In this document: piece by piece, positions 8,898 through 17,371 of the stretch
How the letters are laid out: each line of letters starts with the position of its first letter
How positions within the stretch are numbered: the first letter of the stretch is position 1
Origin: Candidatus Zixiibacteriota bacterium
Lineage (GTDB): Bacteria > Zixibacteria > MSB-5A5 > GN15 > FEB-12
DNA length: 64,000 nt
NCBI GenBank assembly: GCA_029860345.1
Contig: JAOUBJ010000001.1
Coordinates: 507,089 to 571,088, forward strand
Direction: 5' to 3'
Notes under the pieces: generated by a model
Seen by the model: the letters and a program-made list of their open reading frames with translations, nothing else
Database searches by the model: none
Told to the model about the DNA's origin: nothing
Position numbers and translations under genes: made by a program

Positions 8898-11120
8898 ATG
8901 TACCGCCAGAGAATATTGAACATCTGTCTGATCGTCTTGTTGCTCGTCTCTGTTTCTCAGGCTGAAACGGATTTCTTCCGGAAGCTCAAGAGCGACTACG
9001 GAGTGCTTTCTGAAGACCTGATGAACCATGCCTGCGAAAAGGCCACAATCAGCGACTTCGTGTACGAAAAAGATGTGGCCACGTTTACTTTTGAGGAGGG
9101 TGATCTCTATCTACTGCGATATGTGAATGAACGTCCCACCACAGCGATCTTTATCGGTAAGGGTAGTGCCCGGATAGAGATTCCGTCGCACATGGAACGG
9201 CAGTCGTTGATGGCCGTCTCAGGTGACAGTCTGGTCGACCAGGTGTTCAAAACCTGTTTTATCCGAATAGGGGATGACTTCGATCTCAAGGTTAAGGAGA
9301 GATTTACCACCGACACCACTGAGATGAAATGGAAGCAGTTCAACATCGGCGCCAAGAAGCCACAGGGAGAGATTTTCTTCCGACCGATCATCCACCACAC
9401 TTACGACAACTACTTCCAGTTGCTTCGTTCCATCTATGAACGCCGTTCCGATGGTTTCTTCTGGATTGACTTCAATCGATATGTCTACATGTTCGACCCC
9501 AACCGGCCGGAAGAGGTCGAGGTGGCATACGAATACCAGGGCGGTGACATCGTGGCCACCGACGGCGCGCTTTTCCAGAGACAGGAACGCAACGTCTACC
9601 AGGATGCTCTGATGTCGGATATTAACTACTCGACCACGATCCTCGACCGTCAGGCCGAGATTGAGATGTCCGGTCTCGACGGCAAGTTTCTTGAAGGAGC
9701 ACAGACGACTATTCAAGTGCTGGTCAATGCCGACAGCATGAAATTCGTCACTCTGTTCCTGCATCATAACCTGAAGACAGACTCCATATACTACGATGGC
9801 CAGCCGGTCGATTTCCACCGCCGTAAGGATTTCGCCGTTATTGGTGTTGTCCTGCCTCAGTACCGATCGCGGGGAGACACCCTGAGTTTCACTCTGTGGT
9901 ATCATGGGAAACAGTTCGACCACGCCATGCCCTATGTGGCAAACCCACAAGTCAGCCCGCATACATTCACATTTGTCACACCGAAGGACTTCAACTACTT
10001 CATGCCCGGTATCGGCTCGGCTGAGGAGGTCAACGGACGACGCCAGCGCTTCGAAGTAACGCCCCAGAATCCATACCGTGAGTATCTCTATCAGTGTTAC
10101 GCTTCCGGTCTTGACACTATGACGGTCGCTTCCGAATCCGGTCTGCCGCTGAACTTTCTGGTCTGGGAACTGATGGACAAAAAGTATTCGGACTGTTTCA
10201 TCCCTCAGGAAACGTATGAAGAGACAACGCTGGAAGCATTCAATTACATGTCGTCTCAGTTTGGACCGCCTGTTGGCGCCTTCTCTGTTTACGTCAGCCC
10301 GGCCGGAACCTACAGTATGCCCGGCGTCATGTGCATACCTCAGATCGCCTGCGTCACCGAGGGTTCCATGCACGCCCTTGGTGGTTTCCATGCGGTAGCC
10401 GGACGGCAGGTGGCTCGGCAGTGGTTCGGATCATTGATGCGGCCGGCCACGGATCGTGAGATGTGGCTGACTGAAGCTGCGCCTGAGTACGCCGGGGTCC
10501 TGTTTCTACAGTCGGCCCTCGGTGCGGTCGGGTATTCCCACCTGCTGCACCGGCGTGACTCCGTCTATCGTGTCGACGACCTTAAGCGGGATCGCCCGTT
10601 GGCTGTCGGAAGCCGAGCCAAAAAGGAAATCAGGTCGAACAAGGGCCTATGGGTCCTGCACATGCTCAGACTTCTCATGTACGATGTCAGCACGCACACA
10701 GATCAGGTCTTCCTCAAATTCATGCATGAGTTGGCCCTGATCACAAGCATGAAAAGCTACACCAATGACGAAATCGTCAAGCTGGCCGAGAAACACTACG
10801 GTGAACCGCTCGACTGGTTTTTCAAACACTGGCTTTATGAGACCGGATTCCCGGACTATCGTGTTGAGTATAAGATCACAAGCCAGGACGAAGGGTACTA
10901 TGTCGAAGGGGATGTTGTCACACGGGACGTCGATGCGTCTTTCAAGATGCCTGTTGTGATGCGAGTTGTCGCCGGCGATAAAGGATCTGTTTTCCTGCGT
11001 GAAACGATTGACGGTTTGCACGATACTTTCAAGTTGGGACCGTTCAGCGTAGAACCTACCGAACTCGTATTCAACGAGTTCTACAGTGTCCTTTGCAAGC
11101 AGAAGGTGAAGAAAAAGTAG
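8898..11120 (+). CDS. Secreted M1-family peptidase homologue with lost zinc site (probable pseudo-enzyme)
   Basis: 740 residues from ATG 8898, chosen because GAAGGGAG lies 6 bases upstream. An ATG at 8883 is less well placed. Residues 1-22 are a signal peptide. The middle region matches the M1 aminopeptidase core around '..VARQWFGSLM..EMWLTEAAPEY', which aligns with the family's HELAHQWFG..LNEGFATY. Two zinc-binding His and the catalytic Glu are replaced (R503, Q504, R507), while the third ligand Glu (E526) remains at exactly the x18 spacing of HExxH-x18-E. The GAMEN substrate motif is not seen either. The fold is therefore probably M1, but zinc catalysis looks impossible. Role by inference: a periplasmic or outer-surface binding or scaffold protein. 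The C-terminal helical region (MHELALITSMKSYTNDE..) of M1 enzymes is present. Confidence 0.8.
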   Translation: MYRQRILNICLIVLLLVSVSQAETDFFRKLKSDYGVLSEDLMNHACEKATISDFVYEKDVATFTFEEGDLYLLRYVNERPTTAIFIGKGSARIEIPSHMERQSLMAVSGDSLVDQVFKTCFIRIGDDFDLKVKERFTTDTTEMKWKQFNIGAKKPQGEIFFRPIIHHTYDNYFQLLRSIYERRSDGFFWIDFNRYVYMFDPNRPEEVEVAYEYQGGDIVATDGALFQRQERNVYQDALMSDINYSTTILDRQAEIEMSGLDGKFLEGAQTTIQVLVNADSMKFVTLFLHHNLKTDSIYYDGQPVDFHRRKDFAVIGVVLPQYRSRGDTLSFTLWYHGKQFDHAMPYVANPQVSPHTFTFVTPKDFNYFMPGIGSAEEVNGRRQRFEVTPQNPYREYLYQCYASGLDTMTVASESGLPLNFLVWELMDKKYSDCFIPQETYEETTLEAFNYMSSQFGPPVGAFSVYVSPAGTYSMPGVMCIPQIACVTEGSMHALGGFHAVAGRQVARQWFGSLMRPATDREMWLTEAAPEYAGVLFLQSALGAVGYSHLLHRRDSVYRVDDLKRDRPLAVGSRAKKEIRSNKGLWVLHMLRLLMYDVSTHTDQVFLKFMHELALITSMKSYTNDEIVKLAEKHYGEPLDWFFKHWLYETGFPDYRVEYKITSQDEGYYVEGDVVTRDVDASFKMPVVMRVVAGDKGSVFLRETIDGLHDTFKLGPFSVEPTELVFNEFYSVLCKQKVKKK

Positions 11121-11603
11121 GTTCCCTATTTTCGATGTCATTCTGGCGAAGGCCAGAATCCAGTCCTCGATTCGGGCGGCCGCCTCAGACCTTGGTTGGA
11201 CCGGATTGCACGTTCCGCCGGGTCACGCCCCGCATCCAGCGTGCAGGATTCTGCGGATCAAAGAGAACCCGAAGTTCATGGTTCGGCTCCGCTCACCATG
11301 CCGCGGCCAAGCCGCCCGTAAGAGGGTCCCCTGGGTTTCACAACGCGGGACCAAAGAGCACGGACGGCTGAAAACCCCGCGCAGCGCAGGATGTCGCAAC
11401 CACAGGGGTTTCGACCTACTGTTAGTGGAACGAGACTGAGGGTGACGTTGTGGAGGGTCCGGGTAAGAGGGTGAAGAACCAGCGTGAGGCCTTGAGCCGC
11501 GTAGCGTAAGAAACCCATTTATGGGCCGATTTGCACAGGCGGATCAAGCATTTGTGGCCGATATAAGTAGTCATAGACAACCTGGACGATGAAGGAGCCT
11601 TAG
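11121..11603. other. Intergenic region, 483 bases, repeat debris
   Basis: Starts with a hairpin repeat (11136-11166). The rest is GC-rich, with short palindromes but no supported gene. The ribosome site GAAGGAG for the next gene is at its right end. Confidence 0.55.
11136..11166 (+). repeat. Dispersed hairpin, TGTCAT-CTGGC family, copy 1
   Basis: TGTC, then a perfect 8-bp stem ATTCTGGC/GCCAGAAT with a GAAG loop, then CCAGTC. It starts 15 bases after a stop codon. The second copy is at 33314-33344, also just after a stop codon. Confidence 0.65.
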
Positions 11604-14270
11604 TTGGACCCCGTTAGACGAATCATGGGAGCATTAGCTCTCCTTGCAGTTTCGATCATGATTCAACTGCCCACACTTGCCGCACCACCGACAAAAGAAG
11701 CTGTCGAGAAATGGATAGCCGAAGGGGTTTGGGATGATATCGTGGCTGCTCATCAAGCGTTCAGGGCCGCAGGGGGTGACAGCCCCGAAATACATACACC
11801 TCTGAAGCAAGACCGAACCGGCCGGCGGTTGGCCCTGAGCGCGCACGTTATCGACACCGCCTACGTGATTGTCATTCTGGTTGATTTCTCGGACAACCCA
11901 TACACCGTCGGCGGTGTTGCCGCTGAACCATATCAGTTTGACTCGGTACTGTTCAGCCAGGACTTTTACAATCCCACCGGATCGATGACCGATTTCTATC
12001 TGGAAAACTCCTACGGCAACTTCGTTGTCAGAGGGGATATCTTCGGCTGGTACCGGATGCCTGAGACCTACGCTTATTATGTAAGTGATGACGACGGCCT
12101 CACCAGAGGCCGCGAGGTGGCGTCAACAGCCCTGGACTCGGCGCGCAACTACGTGGCTAACTGGAACAGGTACGACTCCAACGGTGATAGCTACTGCGAT
12201 GGGCTGGTCATTATCCATGCCGGTGGCGGCGCCGAGACGGGAGAGTATGGTATCTGGTCGCACAAGAGCAACATCACTCCGGTCTGGATAGATGGCGTCA
12301 GAATCTCCGCTTACACCATGAATCCGGAAGAGACCTACAGCGAGATATCACCGATCGGCGTCTTCTGCCATGAGTACGGTCACTTCCTGGGTTTGCCCGA
12401 TTTATACGATGTAAGTGCCGCACCGCTCTCCAATGGATTGGGCGATTGGGCTTTGATGGCCACCGGAAGTTACAACGGCGCTTCCCGTCAACCGGCGCAC
12501 CTGACCGCCTGGTCCAAAGCCGAGATTGGCTTCCTGCAACTCACCGATGTTGCCGAGAACCTGAGTCAGGTTACGATTTCCAACGTTGAGGACAATGCCC
12601 AGGCCTATCGCCTGCAAAACGACCTCTCCACCGTGTACGAATACTGGGTTGTCGAAAACCGTCAGCAGGTGGGCTTTGATGTTGGTCTGCCGTCATCAGG
12701 ATTGTGCATCTATCATATTGATATGCACGCGCCCGGCCCCAGCAATCAGAACCCCGATTGGTACCACGTGGCTATGGAGCAGGCCGATGGTGACAACGCC
12801 CTGGCCTACAACAACAGTTTCGGCGACGCCGGTGATGTCTGGCCGGGCAGCTCGAACGCTCGCGCTTTTCACGACCTCACCGTTCCCGATACGCGGACCA
12901 ACAACTCGGGACCCTCCAACAACGGCGCTACTACCCGTATCGGTCTCTGGAATATCTCCAACTCTGATTCTACAATGACCGCCGATCTGGATGTAGACTG
13001 GTCGCGTCCCTGGCCGCTTGAGGTCGGAGCCGATCCGTATCAGTTTGATGACAGCCCTCCGGGGGGGGATGGCGACAATGTTCTTGAACCCGGCGAGACT
13101 ATCAGTTTCTACTGCACGCTGACCAACGTAATGCGTCCGGCCCACAACGCCACGATCTTGCTGGCCACTGACAATCCCAACGTGACATTCACCGTGCCCG
13201 AAGTAAGTCTGACAAGCTCGTTCGATGACGGTTCGTACACGAATCTCTCACCGATTGAGTTCGTCCTGGCCGATGCCTTCGTGCCGGTGATCGATTCGTT
13301 CACGCTCACCGTAACCAGTGACTCGACACCGTCGAACGAGGGCAGTGCGTGGTACACAACCGAGTTTCAACTTGAGACCGACCTGGGGCCGCCCCAGATT
13401 TTGATTGTCGACGATGACCGCGGTGCCGACTATGAAGATGTGTATCACGACATTCTCTATCGACAACGTATCCCCCACGTCATCCACCACAAAGATACCG
13501 CCGGCTCTCCATTGGGATCGACTTTGCAGCAATACCACATGGTCTTTTGGCACACCGGTGACTTCGCCGATTCCGTTTTTGATGCGAATGATGTTACAGC
13601 CATGAAGTCGTACTTCGATGCCGGCGGCAACCTGATGGTATCCACTATTTCCGGTGCTCGTCAGCTTCACACGTTGGACTCAGCCTTTATGAGCAACTAT
13701 CTCGGAGCGATTTGGGAGTCCAGTCTGGCCTGGCCGTTTTTTCAGGGCGTTACCGGCAGCGAATTGGGTGACAACACCAAGTACCGCTATATGCCCTCGG
13801 TGCCGTCGCCGTTCGACGTCGACCTGGTCTCGCTTGTTGACAGCAGCCAGGCAGCCATGACCCTGGGGGGACGTCCTGATATCTGCGGTCTGACCTACCG
13901 CAAGTCCTACAACTCTGTGCTACTGACGCTTCCCATCGAATACCTGTCCGATCAGTTCAGTACATACAACACCAAGGACACCCTCATAATGCGCGTGGTC
14001 GACTTCTTCGGTGGCATTCCGATCGTATCCGCCGGGTCGGGTTGTTGTGAGGGAATCAGGGGTGATATCGCCGATCCCATGGACGGTATTATCGACATAG
14101 CTGACCTGGTCTACTTGATCGACTACATGTTCCTCACCGGGCCGGAACCGCCGTGCATGACCGAGGCCGACGTCAACGCCGACGGCTCGGAACAAGTTGA
14201 CATTTCCGACCTTCTGTATTTGATTGACTATATGTTCACCGGCGGATCGCCGCCCGCAGCCTGTCAATGA
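11604..14270 (+). CDS. M6-family (immune inhibitor A-like) secreted metalloprotease with dockerin
   Basis: 888 residues from a TTG start, with GAAGGAG six bases upstream. Residues 1-27 are a signal peptide. The peptidase domain spans about 80-440. Its zinc site is CHEYGHFLGLPDLYD, with H256, E257 and H260 and a downstream D266, and a Met-turn candidate LMATGSY follows at about 285-291. About 445-590 is beta-rich. About 595-790 resembles a class I amidotransferase-like Rossmann domain (PQILIVDDDRGADYE..). A dockerin-like pair closes the protein (IDIADLVYLIDYMF, VDISDLLYLIDYMF). Expected to degrade extracellular protein. The next gene overlaps it by 4 bases and is a paralogue. Confidence 0.9.
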   Translation: MDPVRRIMGALALLAVSIMIQLPTLAAPPTKEAVEKWIAEGVWDDIVAAHQAFRAAGGDSPEIHTPLKQDRTGRRLALSAHVIDTAYVIVILVDFSDNPYTVGGVAAEPYQFDSVLFSQDFYNPTGSMTDFYLENSYGNFVVRGDIFGWYRMPETYAYYVSDDDGLTRGREVASTALDSARNYVANWNRYDSNGDSYCDGLVIIHAGGGAETGEYGIWSHKSNITPVWIDGVRISAYTMNPEETYSEISPIGVFCHEYGHFLGLPDLYDVSAAPLSNGLGDWALMATGSYNGASRQPAHLTAWSKAEIGFLQLTDVAENLSQVTISNVEDNAQAYRLQNDLSTVYEYWVVENRQQVGFDVGLPSSGLCIYHIDMHAPGPSNQNPDWYHVAMEQADGDNALAYNNSFGDAGDVWPGSSNARAFHDLTVPDTRTNNSGPSNNGATTRIGLWNISNSDSTMTADLDVDWSRPWPLEVGADPYQFDDSPPGGDGDNVLEPGETISFYCTLTNVMRPAHNATILLATDNPNVTFTVPEVSLTSSFDDGSYTNLSPIEFVLADAFVPVIDSFTLTVTSDSTPSNEGSAWYTTEFQLETDLGPPQILIVDDDRGADYEDVYHDILYRQRIPHVIHHKDTAGSPLGSTLQQYHMVFWHTGDFADSVFDANDVTAMKSYFDAGGNLMVSTISGARQLHTLDSAFMSNYLGAIWESSLAWPFFQGVTGSELGDNTKYRYMPSVPSPFDVDLVSLVDSSQAAMTLGGRPDICGLTYRKSYNSVLLTLPIEYLSDQFSTYNTKDTLIMRVVDFFGGIPIVSAGSGCCEGIRGDIADPMDGIIDIADLVYLIDYMFLTGPEPPCMTEADVNADGSEQVDISDLLYLIDYMFTGGSPPAACQ

Positions 14271-17041
14271 TTGCGTGGTCTCGCTTTCCGCCTGAAACCG
14301 GCATGTACACGCCTGATTTCGGAACCGACAAGATGACAGAGACCCGCCGCCACACCCCACCACCTCCCAATAAACCACCGCACTCGCATCGATTGTCAGT
14401 CGCTCTCGTCTGTTTGCTTCTCATCGGACTACTGCCGCTGATGACCCGGGCTGTCCCGCCGACCGACGAAGCCATCGAGAAATGGGTGGCCGAGGGAGTC
14501 TGGAAGAAAAAAGTGGAAACCTTCAACGCCTTCCGAATGGCCGGAGGCAACAGCCCGGAAGAGCACACACCGCTCGACCATCGACGTCTTGCCGGTAGCA
14601 TGGCCTTGACCGACGCTATCGATACCGTGCATCTACTGGTCATCCTGGTTGACTTTGTCGACCACCCCTGGCAAAACGGCACTGAAGGTGATCCCAGCCT
14701 GATCGACTCGGTGCTTTTTTCCGAAGGTTACCTCAACCCGACCGGCTCGATGACCGATTTTTTTCTGGAAAATTCCTACGGAACCTTTCTGGTAAAAGGT
14801 GACCTCTACGGCTGGTATCAAGCACCGGAGACGTATGCTTGGTATGAGAACGGTGACGACGGCATGAGTCGCGGCAGAGATTTGGCCCGACACGCCGTGG
14901 AGATCGCTGCGCCGGACGTGCCGGATTTCGGCAAGTACGACTCCAACAACGATGGTTATTGCGATGGCTTGATTATCATCCACTCAGGCGCCGGGGCCGA
15001 GACCGGGGCTTACGGCATCTGGTCGCACAAAAGCAGTATCGAACCGCCGCTGGCCTACGACGGTGTTACCATGTCGGCCTACACCATGAACCCGGAGGAG
15101 TACCAGGGCGGTCTGTCACCGATCGGCGTGTTTTGTCACGAGTATGGACACTTCCTTGGTCTGCCGGACCTGTACGATATCGACTATGATCCTCCCTCGT
15201 CGCGCGGGTTGGGCAATTGGGCGCTGATGGCTTCAGGCAGCTATAACGGCGATTCGCGGGTACCGGCGCAGTTGATCGCCTGGTGCAAATCGGAGGTCGG
15301 CTTTCTAAACCTGATCGATGTCACCGAAAACATGCACCAGGTAGCCATTCCGTCGGTCGAGGACAACCCGGTGGCCTATCGACTGCACAACACCGTTACC
15401 ACCGACAGTGAGTTTTGGGTGGTTGAAAACAAACAACCGTTTGGCTACGACGCGGCCCTGCCTGCATGGGGGTTGTGCATCTTTCATGTCGACAACAACG
15501 CTCCCTGGCCGAACATAAACCACCTCTGGTACCACGTCGCTATGGAGCAGGCCGATGGTCAAAACTCAATCGCCCTGGGCAACAGTCGGGGCGACGCTGG
15601 TGATCCCTTCCCCGGTGCTTCATGGGCGCGTGCTTTTCATGATCTGACCAACCCCAGTACGCACACCAACGATTCAGGCATTACGCACGGCGCCACCACG
15701 CAGATAGGCGTCTGGAATATCTCCAACTCCGACTCGATAATGTACGCCGACTTTGATCTCGAATGGTCACGACCGTATATCGAGCTGAGCAATTACGATT
15801 CGCTGGTGCTCGACGATGCCCCCCCCGGTGGCGATGGCGACGGCTACTTTGAACCGGGCGAAACGATCCGCTTCTACTGCCGAGTCACCAACCAAATGCG
15901 AACGGCCTTCAACGCCCAGGCAACCCTTACCGCCAACAGTCCGCATGTTACCGTCACGGTCGGGCAGGCCGCGGTTGCAGCTACTTTTGACGAGCTGGAC
16001 TACATGAACTCCTCACCCATCGAGTTCGTGCTGGCCGATGCCTTTGTGCCGACTATAGATTCATTCGAACTTACAATAAGCTGTGACTCTACGGGATCGA
16101 CAGCCGGTGGTGACGCCTACTCCAGAAGCTTCAGCTTTGAGGCCAACATCGGCCCGCCGCAGGTGTTGATCGTCGATGATGACCGAGGTCGCAACTATGA
16201 AGAGATGTATGCCGATGTGCTATATCGGCAACGCATCCCTTATGCGATTCACAGTAAAGAAACCGACGGTACCCCGTCCGGCGCAAAACTGTCGGACCAT
16301 CGTATAGTCTTCTGGCACACCGGCGACTCATCGAACAACGTTTTGCAATCAGGCGATCTGGCGGCCATGAATCAGTATCTCGACAACGACGGCAATCTAT
16401 TGCTGTCGACTATCTCAGGCGCCTTTGACCTGACCTTGCTCGACTCATCTTTTCTGCATGACTATCTCGGCGCGGTAGTGATAGGCGCTCATCGATCCTT
16501 TGCTTTCGATGGTGTCGACGGCAATCCTATCGGCGACAGTCGCAAGTTCCGCTATATAGCCGCACCGCCGGTCTGGTCCGACAATGCCATCGTAACCCCG
16601 GTCGGCGGCGGATCGGCTGCTCTTACGGTTTGGAACAATGGCAGTGTCTGCGCCGTCACCGTCGACTCATCGTGGCACAGCCTGTTGGTCAATCTGCCGG
16701 TGGAATATATCACCGACGATTTCGTGGCTCATGGATACGGCACGAAAGACACGCTGCTTTTGAGTTGTATCGATTTCTTCGGTGGCATCCCCATGATCGG
16801 CAACCCGGCGCCCTGCTGCGTCGGCATCCGGGGTGACGCCGCCGATCCTATGGACGGCGTGATCGATATCACCGATCTGGTCTATTTGATCGATTTCATG
16901 TTCCGGGGTGGTCCCGAGCCGCCGTGCTTTGAAGAGGCTGATGTCAACGGCGACTACGCCGACCCGCTTGAGATAACCGATCTGTTGTACTTAATCGATT
17001 ACATGTACACGGGCGGTCCGCCACCGGTTGCATGTCCCTGA
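14267..17041 (+). CDS. M6-family secreted metalloprotease with dockerin, tandem paralogue
   Basis: Up to 924 residues. The ATG at 14267 overlaps the preceding stop (ATGA), which suggests translational coupling. ATG 14333 is an alternative that puts the signal peptide (RLSVALVCLLLIGLLPLM) nearer the N-terminus. Neither has a good Shine-Dalgarno site. The domain order is that of the preceding gene: M6 peptidase with CHEYGHFLGLPDLYD (H291, E292, H295 from the first ATG) and LMASGSY, a beta-rich middle, an amidotransferase-like Rossmann segment (PQVLIVDDDRGRNYE) and a dockerin-like pair (IDITDLVYLIDFMF, LEITDLLYLIDYMY). Active-site residues are intact in both copies, so both are probably active extracellular proteases. 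Duplication is clear from identity along the full length. Confidence 0.88.
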   Translation: MIAWSRFPPETGMYTPDFGTDKMTETRRHTPPPPNKPPHSHRLSVALVCLLLIGLLPLMTRAVPPTDEAIEKWVAEGVWKKKVETFNAFRMAGGNSPEEHTPLDHRRLAGSMALTDAIDTVHLLVILVDFVDHPWQNGTEGDPSLIDSVLFSEGYLNPTGSMTDFFLENSYGTFLVKGDLYGWYQAPETYAWYENGDDGMSRGRDLARHAVEIAAPDVPDFGKYDSNNDGYCDGLIIIHSGAGAETGAYGIWSHKSSIEPPLAYDGVTMSAYTMNPEEYQGGLSPIGVFCHEYGHFLGLPDLYDIDYDPPSSRGLGNWALMASGSYNGDSRVPAQLIAWCKSEVGFLNLIDVTENMHQVAIPSVEDNPVAYRLHNTVTTDSEFWVVENKQPFGYDAALPAWGLCIFHVDNNAPWPNINHLWYHVAMEQADGQNSIALGNSRGDAGDPFPGASWARAFHDLTNPSTHTNDSGITHGATTQIGVWNISNSDSIMYADFDLEWSRPYIELSNYDSLVLDDAPPGGDGDGYFEPGETIRFYCRVTNQMRTAFNAQATLTANSPHVTVTVGQAAVAATFDELDYMNSSPIEFVLADAFVPTIDSFELTISCDSTGSTAGGDAYSRSFSFEANIGPPQVLIVDDDRGRNYEEMYADVLYRQRIPYAIHSKETDGTPSGAKLSDHRIVFWHTGDSSNNVLQSGDLAAMNQYLDNDGNLLLSTISGAFDLTLLDSSFLHDYLGAVVIGAHRSFAFDGVDGNPIGDSRKFRYIAAPPVWSDNAIVTPVGGGSAALTVWNNGSVCAVTVDSSWHSLLVNLPVEYITDDFVAHGYGTKDTLLLSCIDFFGGIPMIGNPAPCCVGIRGDAADPMDGVIDITDLVYLIDFMFRGGPEPPCFEEADVNGDYADPLEITDLLYLIDYMYTGGPPPVACP

Positions 17042-17139
17042 CCACGGTTGCGGCCGACCGTGATCCGCCGAATGCGAGACACAAACTAGTGCTGCGCTTA
17101 CCGCGCAGCGGCGGGCCTTGTGTCCGCCGACTTCAGTCA

Positions 17140-17160
17140 CCCCGAGCGGAGTCGAGGGGG
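17140..17160 (+). repeat. CCCCGAGCGGAGTCGAGGGG-type dispersed repeat
   Basis: The imperfect palindrome CCCCGAGCGGAGTCGAGGGG. Related copies are at 33738 (reversed), 37632, 49918 and, degenerate, 53101. This type of repeat is widespread in bacterial genomes. Confidence 0.65.
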
Positions 17161-17300
17161 AATTCCTTCGGGGCGACGCAAGGCCGCCCCCTACGCGGAA
17201 CCTGGTGCGATACGAACGCCCCTGTATGTCGTGTATACTGAACTCAATTCGGGTCGGGCGGCATCCCTGTGAGGCTGCCATCTTCGCCAAAACCGGAAGA

Positions 17301-17328
17301 CGGCGGAACAAGCGAACTTGTTCCGCCG
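17301..17328. terminator. Bidirectional hairpin between convergent genes
   Basis: A perfect 12-bp stem CGGCGGAACAAG/CTTGTTCCGCCG with a CGAA tetraloop. There is no strong T run, so it may terminate weakly or protect the 3' ends of the two opposing transcripts. Confidence 0.55.
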
Positions 17329-17371
17329 CTTCGTTGCAGCGACAGCCCTACGAGACGCAGAGACGGAGGGT

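Larger units (their letters stand above)
17042..17371. other. Convergent intergenic region, 330 bases
   Basis: Lies between the 3' ends of opposing genes. It holds a CCGAGCGGAGTCGAGG-type repeat (17140-17160) and a long perfect hairpin (17301-17328). No gene is supported. Confidence 0.6.

Noticed and set aside
9219-10391. A 390-residue minus-strand open frame
   Set aside because: Antisense to the M1-like gene, which shows a signal peptide, a ribosome site and family motifs; the antisense protein has none.
11121-11590. Several open frames of 77-92 residues in the gap after the M1-like gene
   Set aside because: Overlapping in both directions, composed of palindromic repeats, without ribosome sites or known motifs.
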